Shown here: piece after piece, positions 24,945 to 32,878 of the stretch
Numbering within the stretch: the stretch's first letter is position 1
Layout: every line of letters begins with the position of its first letter
Assembly: GCF_015476545.1 (NCBI RefSeq)
Contig: NZ_JADMKV010000032.1
Coordinates: forward strand, 1-49,150
Length of the DNA stretch: 49,150 bases
Direction: 5' to 3'
DNA from: Methylobacter sp. BlB1
Lineage (GTDB): Bacteria; Pseudomonadota; Gammaproteobacteria; Methylococcales; Methylomonadaceae
Program-made: the position numbers and the translations under genes
The notes under the pieces: generated by a model
What the model saw: the letters and a program-made list of their open reading frames with translations, nothing else
Database searches by the model: none
What the model was told of the DNA's origin: nothing

Positions 24945-24985
24945 TGCGAATGCCCGCAAGAGGCACAAGTGAATTCACACCTACA
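24945..24985 (-). repeat. REP-like palindromic repeat, copy 3 (inverted)
   Basis: Read on the minus strand, TGTAGGTGTGAATTCACTTG continues into TGCCTCTTGCGGGCATTCGC, nearly identical to copy 1. It lies 71 bases after the mtfA stop. Confidence 0.65.
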
Positions 24986-25233
24986 CGCGCATCACTATTC
25001 AGGCGGCAAGGTCCGCCGTGAGTTGAATGAAAAGCGCGGCAACCAGGATAAAAAACAGTCCGTACCTAATATCAGTTATTAATGTTGACAGTTTAGAAAC
25101 TGATAATGTCGATTTGAAGAGGTAGCTTAGCCTTGGTAAATGATCGCCTGCCAATCAGCCGGAAGGAGAGGGCGCTTGCAGAAATCAAAGGTTGCGGCAG
25201 TTGTTGTGTTTAATATTGATGAGGAGATGAATA

Positions 25234-25809
25234 ATGGCCGATAGAATTGAAATCGAAATTCGGGAAATGCAACAGAGAATGCAGGAATACCTCCAGATGC
25301 ACTGGAAGTTCTTCCTGGCGGAAGGCGCTTTTTTTATCATTCTCGGCATAGCGGCCATCATCGTGCCGCAGGTTTTCACCATAGCCATCGCCTTATTCAT
25401 TGGCTGGCTACTGCTGCTGGGCGGCATCTTTCAAATCGCCAGAGCCATCCGCTTCAGCTCGATGCCGGGCTTTGGCATGTGGCTTCTTATCGGCGTTCTG
25501 CAGGTGTTAATCGGTTATTTTCTGATCGCGCAGCCCATGAAAGGCGCGCTGACTTTAACCATGCTGATGACGCTGTATTTTGCCGTGGAAGGCATTGCAA
25601 AAATATCCCTGGCATTCATGATGCGTCCATTGGCTCATTGGGGCTGGGTATTTTTTAGCGGTTTTACCGCCCTGATGCTGTCCGTTGTCGTCTGGGCCGG
25701 CTGGCCCGGCACGGCCGCCTGGGTGCTCGGCCTGCTGCTGGGAATTAACATGATCTTTCTCGGCGGTTCATTGGTCAAGATCAGCTTGCATCATGGAGGA
25801 AACGCTTGA
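25234..25809 (+). CDS. HdeD/DUF308-family membrane protein
   Basis: 191 residues with six predicted membrane helices after a polar N-terminal helix (EIEIREMQQRMQEYLQMHWK). The repeated pattern of paired helices with GIAAIIVPQVFTIAIALFIG and GVLQVLIGYFLIAQPM is typical of HdeD-type proteins, in which three DUF308 two-helix units follow one another. E. coli HdeD aids acid resistance at high cell density; others are of unknown role. GAGGAGATG gives a good ribosome site. It stands alone upstream of a tRNA gene. Confidence 0.8.
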   Translation: MADRIEIEIREMQQRMQEYLQMHWKFFLAEGAFFIILGIAAIIVPQVFTIAIALFIGWLLLLGGIFQIARAIRFSSMPGFGMWLLIGVLQVLIGYFLIAQPMKGALTLTMLMTLYFAVEGIAKISLAFMMRPLAHWGWVFFSGFTALMLSVVVWAGWPGTAAWVLGLLLGINMIFLGGSLVKISLHHGGNA

Positions 25810-25915
25810 GCTGACCATTTTGTAACAGGAATTAAAAAAACTTGCCGTTCATAAGCTTTTGTTTTGGATTTTTAGCCGAGAATATTATATAATTGTTATT
25901 CTAAATTCCTAATTC

Positions 25916-25991
25916 GGGGTGTTAGCTCAGTTGGTAGAGCAGTGGACTCTTAATCCATGGGTCCAGGGTTCGAGTCCCTGACGCCCCACCA
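25916..25991 (+). tRNA. tRNA-Lys (CTT)
   Basis: A complete 76-base cloverleaf. The acceptor stem GGGGTGT pairs with ACGCCCC and is followed by an encoded ACCA. The D arm contains AGCTCAGTTGGTAGAGC. The anticodon loop CTCTTAA gives CTT. The T arm contains GGTTCGAGTCC. DNA beyond the CCA shows remnants of a mobile element, so this tRNA was probably used as an integration site. Confidence 0.97.
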
Positions 25992-26002
25992 TTAAAATCA
26001 AG

Positions 26003-26034
26003 GGGTTGCAGACAAAAATCTGTAACCCTTTTTT
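26003..26034 (+). terminator. Rho-independent terminator after tRNA-Lys
   Basis: GGGTT-CAGA pairs with TCTG-AACCC across a CAAAAA loop, with one mismatch, followed by six T. It lies about 11 bases past the tRNA. Confidence 0.85.
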
Positions 26035-26075
26035 ATTGTCTCAAAGAAATGTAACCAATATGTAACCGGATTTAC

Positions 26076-26183
26076 TCAACAGGAACGCAACAATTGCCGA
26101 TTCATCAGGCACAAAAAAGCCCCTATTAAAAAGGGCTGAATAAGGACTTTGTATTGAGGGTGAGAGCGTAAACCCTCGCTCAT
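26076..26183 (-). CDS. Mini-ORF of leader unit, copy 1
   Basis: Minus frame MSEGLRSHPQYKVLIQP continues 18 more residues to TGA (35 in total). Its first half matches the mini-ORF of the second unit (MTEGL, Y, IQP). The T-run terminator hairpin lies inside the frame, so only a read-through transcript would encode the full peptide. The conservation of the start region in both copies is the only support for translation. Confidence 0.35.
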   Translation of the reverse strand: MSEGLRSHPQYKVLIQPFLIGAFLCLMNRQLLRSC

Positions 26184-26236
26184 GATGTTACCGTTAATTT
26201 CTTATCGACTAATTAATGAGCCACAAAAAAGGCCAG
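26113..26236 (-). repeat. Terminator - mini-ORF - terminator unit, copy 1
   Basis: On the minus strand the unit reads: a hairpin with T6 (26222-26250 region, wobble-rich stem), AATTAGTCGATAAGAAATTA, GGTAACATCATGA, the GAGGGT/ACCCTC hairpin, then AGCCC/GGGCT with T6 (26113-26137). The same order and many of the same bases occur at 26758-26885. The upstream terminator also ends the gene at 26285-26617. Confidence 0.7.
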
Positions 26237-26284
26237 CATATAGCCAACCTTGATTGATGATTGTTCTTTGATGTAATGCTTCGG

Positions 26285-26617
26285 TTACTTTAGGTGGAGT
26301 TTCTCTAAATATTCCGCTGATTCCCCGATTGTATCGGCTAGCAGATTGACAGCGTCTAGCATAGTCACTTTGTTAAAGTTGCTCTTGATGGCTTCCGGTA
26401 TAAGACTTTCGCATTCCTCATCCACTTGAAACCGTCTAAGCATGTCTGATATTGCCAATATTGCTCCACTTGCCTGTTTAATCTTCTCAATATGCTCCTG
26501 AGTTACGTCATAGGGCCTAAAAGCGGGTTCTTTTCGGCGGTCATGCTTTCTCTTATCTTTAGCACGCGACTCAATAAATCTATACAGTTTTTTATCTGGT
26601 TCTGTCTCTAATTTCAT
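26285..26617 (-). CDS. Small hypothetical protein, paralogue of 1176-1445
   Basis: 110 residues from the ATG at 26617 (MKLETEPDKKLYRF). The first 45 residues are very basic (SRAKDKRKHDRRKEPAF) and absent from the homologue in the left element. Residues about 42-108 align with it: HIEKIKQASGAILAISD, RRFQVDEECE, AIKSNF, LDAVNLLAD. No ribosome site is obvious. It is flanked on both sides by copies of the same short repeat unit, and lies beside tRNA-Lys, so it is accessory DNA of a degraded mobile element. Function unknown. Confidence 0.65.
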   Translation of the reverse strand: MKLETEPDKKLYRFIESRAKDKRKHDRRKEPAFRPYDVTQEHIEKIKQASGAILAISDMLRRFQVDEECESLIPEAIKSNFNKVTMLDAVNLLADTIGESAEYLEKLHLK

Positions 26618-26757
26618 ATTGTTTGTACTGTGCAAGAAACACAAGATAAGCATAGTTGACAAAAATAAAACTGCCAGTAAATGGTGGGCTTGGCTGAGCT
26701 TTGATGCTCACCATTGGTTGTACTGACTCAATCGCTCGCAATGGAAGAACAAAAGGC

Positions 26758-26885
26758 AAAAAAAGCCCCTAAATTAAAGGGGCTGAATAGAGACTCCACT
26801 GTAAGTGAGGGTGGGGTTTAATCCCTCGGTCATGATGTTACCGCTCATTTCTTATTGGTTAATTAATGAGATACAAAAAAGCCAA
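26758..26885 (-). repeat. Terminator - mini-ORF - terminator unit, copy 2
   Basis: On the minus strand: AAAGCC/GGCTTT hairpin with extra T, AATTAACCAATAAGAAATGA, GGTAACATCATGA, GAGGG/CCCTC hairpin, then AGCCCC/GGGGCT with T7 (26758-26784). Compensating differences from copy 1 keep both downstream stems. Confidence 0.7.
26774..26833 (-). CDS. Mini-ORF of leader unit, copy 2
   Basis: MTEGLNPTLTYSGVSIQPL, 19 residues, ending TAA in the loop of the terminator hairpin. The matching start region in copy 1 supports a conserved leader peptide or RNA, but a translated product is not shown. Confidence 0.35.
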   Translation of the reverse strand: MTEGLNPTLTYSGVSIQPL

Positions 26886-27009
26886 TGTGCCCCGGCTTTG
26901 ATTAAGTATTTTCTGATTACAGCTATTCGCAAACAGCCTCTAATTTTTCCCAAGTCGTCATGTGTTGGTGTTTGATCGCTGATACTGAGCCGGTCAGCGT
27001 TGAGGTGGT

Positions 27010-27129
27010 CTAATTCGGGTGGACATCAAACTCGGCCGACAATTCGGCTAAGGTCTTATCGCCTCTCAGCGCTGCCAAGGCCGTCTTGGCTTTGAACTGG
27101 GGCGAGTGATTGCTTCTTTTCTCACTCAC
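27010..27129 (-). pseudogene. N-terminal fragment of an IS3-family OrfA transposase
   Basis: From GTG 27129, with AGGAG upstream, the frame reads SEKRSNHSPQFKAKTALAAL, GDKTLAELSAEFDVHPN and stops at 27012. This is the start of the OrfA helix-turn-helix protein of IS3-group elements (KRRNHSPAFKAKVALAAL, DVHPNQI). Only 39 codons survive. OrfB and the other end are missing, so a deletion removed the rest. Confidence 0.75.
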
Positions 27130-27211
27130 GTTTTCTCCTCATGCGTTGAGATCACCATAGAGCCACTTTATCACTTAAGCCACTGCCTAATTCTCTGGGG
27201 CCATTTCTGTT

Positions 27212-27312
27212 CATGTAAATAAATCACATATTGCCTGTGTAATTTTTCACAGATTTCAACGATCCATTTCTTCAAACTATCCTGCAAGTACTTCGATGTT
27301 CAACAGGGCGGA
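27212..27312 (+). repeat. 100-bp repeat, copy I
   Basis: CATGTAAATAAATCACAT, GTGTAATTTTTCACAGATT, TTTCTTCAAACTAT and TTCGATGTTCAACAG line up in order with 34062-34160, at roughly three-quarters identity by eye. It is close to the IS3 fragment. Either a shared mobile or regulatory element, or a duplicated promoter region. Confidence 0.65.
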
Positions 27313-27722
27313 ACTTGGCATTTCAATTTTAATGCGAGGTGTGAGTTAAGGTTCAGCTGGTTCTATCCAGAAGTATTTGGTACAGAGGGTGTATTTAATA
27401 CGGATGATGCAACGGTCTCGTCTGGGGTTGAAGATTAGCCGATCTCATCAACCTAAGGAGAAAAGTGAAGGAGCATTAGAAGTTGCGATTGAGATGGCGT
27501 TTACGGATTATCTGGGTATCAGCGTGTCATGCCGTTATCCGATGGCACGGCATTACTCAAGCTGATGCTCTAGCTTGCTACCAGTTAGTTAATGCTCGAT
27601 AATTTTTCTGCATCATTAGCATTAGTAGGCGCCGCTCAGCTACGTTAAAAAAGGAAGCCCCAAGCAGCGCCGGAGTGAATATAACAAGTAGAACAAATCA
27701 GCTCATAATTGGAGAAAATCTT
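27313..27722. other. Intergenic region before the di-haem gene
   Basis: A 62-codon plus frame at 27377-27565 (KSEGALEVAIEMAFTDYLG) has no recognised family and no ribosome site. The rest is non-coding. The di-haem gene's ribosome site GGAG lies near 27710. No terminator or named element is seen. Confidence 0.3.
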
Positions 27723-29201
27723 GTGGAGCAGCAATATAAATTAATACCTTACATTTTATTCGGGCTTTTATCCTCTCATTTTGGCAGTGCGGTCGCAGCC
27801 GCTCCTAAAATCTGTCCGCCCGGACTTGAAGCGGATTCCCCGACCGTTCCTTTCTCAATAGAACAGGCAGACATCAATAGTGGCGCTCTCAGCTTCCAGC
27901 AAATCAGCAACCACGGTAAATCGCTGTTTGACGCCAGATTCAACCGTTGCGACGGTTCAGGCCGACCTGAAACGACTGGCGGCGGCGACAAACGCGACAT
28001 TCCCAGCTTCTCGGAAGAGGGGGAACCCATCACCGCGGCACAGGTTGAAAAACTGCGCACTTCGGCCCCGGATTCCGATGCCTGTTCCGGCTGCCATGCT
28101 CAGCCCGAAAGCGGCGGCGCGGGCGATTTTGTCGCCAACGTATTTGTTTTGGCCCAGACGCTGGACCCTGTCACGCTGTCTGTAAGCCCGACAAGAAGCA
28201 ACAGCCGCAACACCCTGGGCATGCACGGCTCAGGGCCGATCGAAATGCTGGCGCGTGAAATGACGGCGGATCTTCAGGCGCAAAGAGCCGGCCTGGGTGA
28301 CGGCGTTCATACGCTGACCACGAAAGGCATCAAGTTCAAGGTCAAAATTGCTAACGGGCAAGTGGTTGAATCGGAAGGCATAGATCACGATCTGATAGTC
28401 AAGCCTTTTCATCAAGCCGGCAAAGTCATTTCATTGCGCGAATTCTCTAACAATGCCATGAACCACCATCACGGCATGCAAGCCGAGGAGCGTTTTGACT
28501 TGAATCCGTCTAAAGGGATGGATTTTGATGGAGACGGCGTCGAGCGCGAGCTGACCATCGGCGACGAGACCGCCATTAGCATCTGGCAGGCTCAATTATC
28601 CACGCCGGTGCAGGTCATGCCGGAAAAACACGAAGAGCGCGAGGTTGTTAAACACGGTGAAAAGGTATTCAACGATGTCGGCTGTACCTCCTGTCACGCG
28701 CCTTCAATGGTGCTGAACACCCGCCATTTTGTCGAGCCTAACCCGTACAACCCTGCCGGCAACTGCAAATCCGCCGAGGACGGCTGTCCGAATTTTTCCT
28801 TCGACATGACCAAAACCGGCGACAAGCCCAGACTTGAAAAAGGCCCCAAAAATACGGCCATTGTCCGCGCTTATACCGATCTTAAACGCCACAACCTGTG
28901 TGATGACGCCAATAGCGCCAATCCTATCCGCTGGTTTTGCAATGAGCAGCTCGCGCAGGGCCGGCCGGACCAGAACGGCAAGCCCGGTTCCGAATTCTTC
29001 TTGACCCGCAAATTATGGGATGTCGGCAATACTGCGCCTTATGGCCACCGCGGCGACATTAGCACCATTACAGAAGCCATTCTGTACCACGGCGGAGAAG
29101 CCCGCGCCTCTCGCGACGCCTTCGCCGCGAAACCGGTAGAGGATCAAAAAGCGCTTGTGGCATTTTTGAAGACACTGCAGGTCGTGCCGCAAAAAAAGTA
29201 A
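27723..29201 (+). CDS. Periplasmic di-haem c-type oxidoreductase
   Basis: 492 residues from GTG 27723, with GGAG eight bases upstream; the longer frame has no ribosome site. Signal peptide about residues 5-27 ends SAVAAAP. Two haem c motifs are present: CSGCH at 121-125, and CTSCH at 321-325. The region LWDVGNTAPYGHRGD near the end is typical of the di-haem oxidoreductase/peroxidase group (DUF1111, MauG-related). Such proteins accept electrons in the periplasm or act as peroxidases or cofactor-maturing oxidases. A 16-bp hairpin and a TPR lipoprotein gene follow on the same strand, so the two may work together in the periplasm. Confidence 0.7.
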   Translation: MEQQYKLIPYILFGLLSSHFGSAVAAAPKICPPGLEADSPTVPFSIEQADINSGALSFQQISNHGKSLFDARFNRCDGSGRPETTGGGDKRDIPSFSEEGEPITAAQVEKLRTSAPDSDACSGCHAQPESGGAGDFVANVFVLAQTLDPVTLSVSPTRSNSRNTLGMHGSGPIEMLAREMTADLQAQRAGLGDGVHTLTTKGIKFKVKIANGQVVESEGIDHDLIVKPFHQAGKVISLREFSNNAMNHHHGMQAEERFDLNPSKGMDFDGDGVERELTIGDETAISIWQAQLSTPVQVMPEKHEEREVVKHGEKVFNDVGCTSCHAPSMVLNTRHFVEPNPYNPAGNCKSAEDGCPNFSFDMTKTGDKPRLEKGPKNTAIVRAYTDLKRHNLCDDANSANPIRWFCNEQLAQGRPDQNGKPGSEFFLTRKLWDVGNTAPYGHRGDISTITEAILYHGGEARASRDAFAAKPVEDQKALVAFLKTLQVVPQKK

Positions 29202-29229
29202 ATTCAGTATAGCGGCTGAATTAGCCAGC

Positions 29230-29267
29230 CCCGTTGCCGGACCGGTATCTTCCGGTCCGGCAACGGG
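29230..29267. terminator. Perfect 16-bp hairpin after the di-haem gene
   Basis: CCCGTTGCCGGACCGG (29230-29245) pairs without mismatch with CCGGTCCGGCAACGGG (29252-29267) around TATCTT. No T-run follows. It is probably a terminator or an mRNA-stabilising hairpin between two genes. Confidence 0.6.
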
Positions 29268-29305
29268 CATTGAAACGCTAACCGAATAATGACACGTCGA
29301 CTCTT

Positions 29306-29884
29306 ATGAAATGGATCAAGAGTAAAACCCTGTTCTCACTATCACTGCTGTTACCCCTGGGCAGCTGCAACTACAACGACGCCAGAATTGACTATGACAA
29401 ACAGATAAAAGTCTGTTCGACCGCTGAAAGCAACGGGCTGATAGATATGGCGGCTCAAGCCTGCCATCAGGCGCTGAAGATTGCGGACGATCAGGTCTTT
29501 GCGCCCTCGGAAGTCTCGGAGCTGTTGTATCAGCTAGGCTATCTGGAGCGCCAGCGAGGACAGTTTAAAGACGCGGAAAAGCTTATCCGGCGCTCACTGG
29601 CGATCGAGGATCTTCTTAAAAATCAAGGAAAAATCGCCTCCCGGCTGATTGAACTGGCATTGAACCAAGCCGGACAGGATCTCTGGCTGGATGGCGCCGA
29701 TACATTGAAACACGTTGTCCCTTTGCTCGAGAGCTTGTCAGGCAATGATCGGAAAGCGGCGGCCGGTGCGTTCAGGTTATTCAACGTACGGCTTGAGGCG
29801 CGTGGTTATGCCGCAGAGGCCAAACTATTTAAAGCCGATTTCTCTGATCAGGGAAATTTTAGCGGTCCAGCTATCATTAATTAA
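29306..29884 (+). CDS. TPR-like lipoprotein
   Basis: 192 residues. Signal peptide with lipobox LGSC, placing the lipidated Cys at 21. Residues about 35-130 are two or three helix pairs with the tetratricopeptide pattern (AAQACHQALKIADDQ, LLYQLGYLERQRGQF, DAEKLIRRSLAIEDL). TPR lipoproteins act as scaffolds at the inner face of the outer membrane. It follows a di-haem protein and precedes the biosynthetic cluster by 13 bases, with AGAGGG between, so it could be the first gene of that transcript, although its function does not require this. Confidence 0.7.
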   Translation: MKWIKSKTLFSLSLLLPLGSCNYNDARIDYDKQIKVCSTAESNGLIDMAAQACHQALKIADDQVFAPSEVSELLYQLGYLERQRGQFKDAEKLIRRSLAIEDLLKNQGKIASRLIELALNQAGQDLWLDGADTLKHVVPLLESLSGNDRKAAAGAFRLFNVRLEARGYAAEAKLFKADFSDQGNFSGPAIIN

Positions 29885-29897
29885 GAGGGTATAAACA

Positions 29898-31115
29898 GTG
29901 GAGCAAAAAGAAATTAAGGGCATCTACGCCAATATCCCTGACAAAATCGAGACGATTGATTGCACCTTGCGCGATGGAGAACAGGCGCCGGGCGTCTGGT
30001 TCTCGCTGGAAGAAAAGCTAAGGTTGGTAAAGTTATTATCGGAAGCGGGGGTTGATGTTCTGGATGCGGGCTTTCCGGCCAGCAGCTGCGCCGATACCGA
30101 GGCTATGCAGGAAATGAAAAGCATGGGGCTGCGCTCAAGCATAGGCGCAACCGCCCGCGCCGTTCATAACGATATTGTCGCGGCCGAAAGAGCCCATGCC
30201 GATGAAGTGTTTTTGTTCATTCCGACCAGTGATTTTCGTATTCAGCAAACCCTTGGCGCAGACCGGTCCAAGGCGCTCGGCATGCTCAAAGCCGCGGCCG
30301 AAGAAGCGGCCGGCAGGGCCATGGGCGTCAATCTGGTTTTCGAGGACGCAACACGGGCAAGCTTTTCATCATTGATGCTTTTTATGAATACATTGCTGGC
30401 CAGTGTACCCATAAAGAGAATTATTGTTTGCGACACGGTCGGCTGTACTTTTCCCTACGCCATGGAGCGGTTGATAGCGCACCTATACGATGCGGTCCCC
30501 AAAGACGTCAGGCTGTGTGCTCATTGCCACAACGATTTTGGTCTGGCTGTCGCCAATACGCTGGCCAGTGTCGCTGCGGGCGCATCCAGCATTACCTGTA
30601 CTGTCAATGGCATCGGGGAACGCGCCGGAAATGCCGACCTGGCGGAGACTATCGCCGCTCTGGAGCATCTTTTGTTCGTCGGACATTCAATTCGTCCCGA
30701 CTATCTGCCGGTTCTGGCCAGGGAAGTTGAGCGGATCAGCGGCATTCATACCAGTCCGACCAAACCTGTCACCGGCTTTAATGTGTACCGTCACGAGTCG
30801 GGCGTACATGTCGACGGCATGCTCAAAAATGCAAAAAGTTATGAATATCTGCCTTCTTCATGGGTTGGCGCGCAAACCGAATACGTGCTGGGCAAGCACA
30901 GCGGCGCCGCGCTGGTGCGCCATCTGTTGAAACAGGCCAATATCGACGCAGAGGAAGAAATGGTCCATCAGATACTCGGCAGCGTCAAGAAGGCTATGGA
31001 AAAACGCGGCAAGGAACGCCACAAACAAGCTTACAGTGATTGCCTGCAGTTTCGTACCCAGGCTTTGTCAGGCGTGAGAATTGCCGATTTTCTCGCCCAA
31101 CATGTCAGTGACTGA
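29898..31115 (+). CDS. Homocitrate/2-isopropylmalate synthase-family enzyme
   Basis: 405 residues from GTG 29898 after AGAGGG. TIM-barrel signature [13 protein letters not shown] at 21-33 with Arg25-Asp26, and metal ligands His209 and His211 in [23 protein letters not shown] and [18 protein letters not shown] follow, then a short C-terminal domain. Length and the last motifs resemble NifV and archaeal AksA rather than full LeuA, which has a longer regulatory domain. It condenses a 2-oxo acid with acetyl-CoA. CDTVGC replaces the usual specificity segment, so the 2-oxo acid cannot be named. The LeuC- and LeuD-like genes next to it carry out the isomerisation step. No 3-isopropylmalate or homoisocitrate dehydrogenase is seen. 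Confidence 0.85.
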   Translation: MEQKEIKGIYANIPDKIETIDCTLRDGEQAPGVWFSLEEKLRLVKLLSEAGVDVLDAGFPASSCADTEAMQEMKSMGLRSSIGATARAVHNDIVAAERAHADEVFLFIPTSDFRIQQTLGADRSKALGMLKAAAEEAAGRAMGVNLVFEDATRASFSSLMLFMNTLLASVPIKRIIVCDTVGCTFPYAMERLIAHLYDAVPKDVRLCAHCHNDFGLAVANTLASVAAGASSITCTVNGIGERAGNADLAETIAALEHLLFVGHSIRPDYLPVLAREVERISGIHTSPTKPVTGFNVYRHESGVHVDGMLKNAKSYEYLPSSWVGAQTEYVLGKHSGAALVRHLLKQANIDAEEEMVHQILGSVKKAMEKRGKERHKQAYSDCLQFRTQALSGVRIADFLAQHVSD

Positions 31116-31130
31116 TTCGGAGATAGTATT

Positions 31131-32381
31131 GTGCGGGAAACATTAAGCGACAAGGTCATTCGCAGCCATGCCTTGAACGGCACCGGCCAGGAAGACTATG
31201 TGCATGCCAGGATAGATGCGCTACTGGGCCATGACGCAACCATTGCTTTGCTTATCAATGAGTTCGAGCGGCGCCAATTATCCATTTGGGACAAGAGCAA
31301 AGTCATTTTTACCAATGACCATTTCTCACCGGCGGCCAGCATTGAACGTGCCGATATTTCCGCCAATTTTCTGCGTTTTTCCCGAAACCAGAAGATAGAC
31401 CACTTATTGGTGGATAAAGGCATTTGCCACCAGTTGCTGGTCGAAAACAGCCTGTGCCAGCCGGGCAGCCTGATTGTCGGCGCCGACAGCCATACCATTA
31501 TGGGCGGCGGATTGGGCGCTTGCGCCACCGGCATGGGCTCTACCGATATTCTGTTCGCGCTGGCCACAGGCACGACCTGGCTGCGCAAGCCGAAAACGAT
31601 ACGCGTCATTTTCCACGGCAGCCTGCCTGAAACCTGCAGCGGGCGGGATATCATCCTGGAGCTGCTGCGCCTGCTGGGCGAGGACGGCGCCCAGTATCGC
31701 TGCCTCGAATTTCACGATCATGCCCAGCCCAAATTGTCTCAGGATGACCGTTTCGCGATCGCCAATATGGCGGTTGAAATCGGCGCCAAGTTCGGGGTTT
31801 TTGTTCCCGACGAGATTACTTTGGCTTACTGTCATGCGCGCGACAAGCAGACACCGGGCAATTTGGTGCTGCCGGATGCCGATGCCGACTACGAATACAC
31901 CCTGGAGCTTGACTTATCAGCGCTCAGCCCAAGAATAGCCAAGCCCTGGTCGCCGGCTAATGTAGTCGCGCTCAGCGAGCTTGACAGCATACCGATCAGC
32001 ACGGCTTTCCTGGGCTCCTGCTCCAGCGGCAGAATCGAGGATATTCAGGAGGCCGCCGAAGAACTGGAGGGAAAAACCATTCATCCCGACGTGCGCCTGA
32101 TCATTATTCCGGCCTCAATCAATATCTTCAAACAGGCGCTGGACAAGGGTTATGTCAAAACCCTGACCGAAGCCGGGGCTATTTTCAATCAAAGCAGCTG
32201 CGGGCCGTGCGGCGGCATAGACAAGGGCGTATTGGGCTCCACCGATGTCTGTATTTCCACGTCCAACCGCAATTTTCGCGGGCGCATGGGGCATTGGGAC
32301 AGCAGGACCTATCTCGCCAGCGCCAGGACGGTGGCGCGGGCGGCACTAAAAGGTTGTATCAGCGGAGATTTATATTCATGA
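31131..32381 (+). CDS. LeuC/AksD-type hydro-lyase large subunit
   Basis: 416 residues, GTG start after GGAG. The length fits the archaeal-type large subunit of 3-isopropylmalate dehydratase/homoaconitase rather than the longer bacterial LeuC. Iron-sulfur cluster ligands are in [12 protein letters not shown] and [28 protein letters not shown] and [12 protein letters not shown] are further family signatures. With the small subunit encoded next it moves a hydroxyl group by dehydration and rehydration of the condensation product. Its TGA overlaps the ATG of the small subunit, so the two are made in equal amounts. Confidence 0.88.
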   Translation: MRETLSDKVIRSHALNGTGQEDYVHARIDALLGHDATIALLINEFERRQLSIWDKSKVIFTNDHFSPAASIERADISANFLRFSRNQKIDHLLVDKGICHQLLVENSLCQPGSLIVGADSHTIMGGGLGACATGMGSTDILFALATGTTWLRKPKTIRVIFHGSLPETCSGRDIILELLRLLGEDGAQYRCLEFHDHAQPKLSQDDRFAIANMAVEIGAKFGVFVPDEITLAYCHARDKQTPGNLVLPDADADYEYTLELDLSALSPRIAKPWSPANVVALSELDSIPISTAFLGSCSSGRIEDIQEAAEELEGKTIHPDVRLIIIPASINIFKQALDKGYVKTLTEAGAIFNQSSCGPCGGIDKGVLGSTDVCISTSNRNFRGRMGHWDSRTYLASARTVARAALKGCISGDLYS

Positions 32382-32878
32382 ACAGTATCCAGGGCAGCGT
32401 CTGGTTATTTGGCGATAACCTCAACACCGATGTGATCCATCCGCCCAATTGTTACAGTCTGGACCCGGTCGTGGTCAAGCAGGGCCTGTTTTCAAAACTG
32501 GACGCCACGCTGCAATCCCGCCTGAAGCCGGGCGATATTCTAGTGGGCGGCAAGAATTTCGGCTGCGGCTCCAGCCGGGAGACGTCCATTCGAAGTCTGT
32601 TGCTGAATGAGATAGGCGCGATTGTCGCAGTCGATTTTGCGCGCATTTTCTTCCGAAATGCCACCAACAACGGCCTGCCTTGCCTGCAATTTGCCAATGC
32701 CGAAGACAAGCAGAAGCTGGCTGAAGGCGAAACCTGGACGATCTCTCTCGATGACTGGACGTTGACAAGCAAAACCGGCTTGACCATTCCTTTAGTGCCG
32801 GCCGGTTCCTTTGTCAGGAAAATCTGGTCGGAAGGCGGTTTATTAAATCTGTTGCCGGCTTCGGCTGAAGACGCATGA
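32378..32878 (+). CDS. LeuD/AksE-type hydro-lyase small subunit
   Basis: 166 residues from ATG 32378 (ATGA overlap with the large subunit). [11 protein letters not shown] and [14 protein letters not shown] are the swivel-domain signatures. In characterised archaeal enzymes the loop after NTD/DTD sets specificity: YLRT for homoaconitase, YLVY for isopropylmalate isomerase. Here residues 24-28 are NCYSL, matching neither. That is a visible sign of an unusual substrate. The gene's stop overlaps the next ATG (ATGA at 32875), tying the module to the binding-protein-like gene. Confidence 0.88.
   Translation: MNSIQGSVWLFGDNLNTDVIHPPNCYSLDPVVVKQGLFSKLDATLQSRLKPGDILVGGKNFGCGSSRETSIRSLLLNEIGAIVAVDFARIFFRNATNNGLPCLQFANAEDKQKLAEGETWTISLDDWTLTSKTGLTIPLVPAGSFVRKIWSEGGLLNLLPASAEDA

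Noticed and set aside
27377-27565. 62-codon plus frame
   Set aside because: No ribosome site, no known family; in a region with repeats and IS debris.
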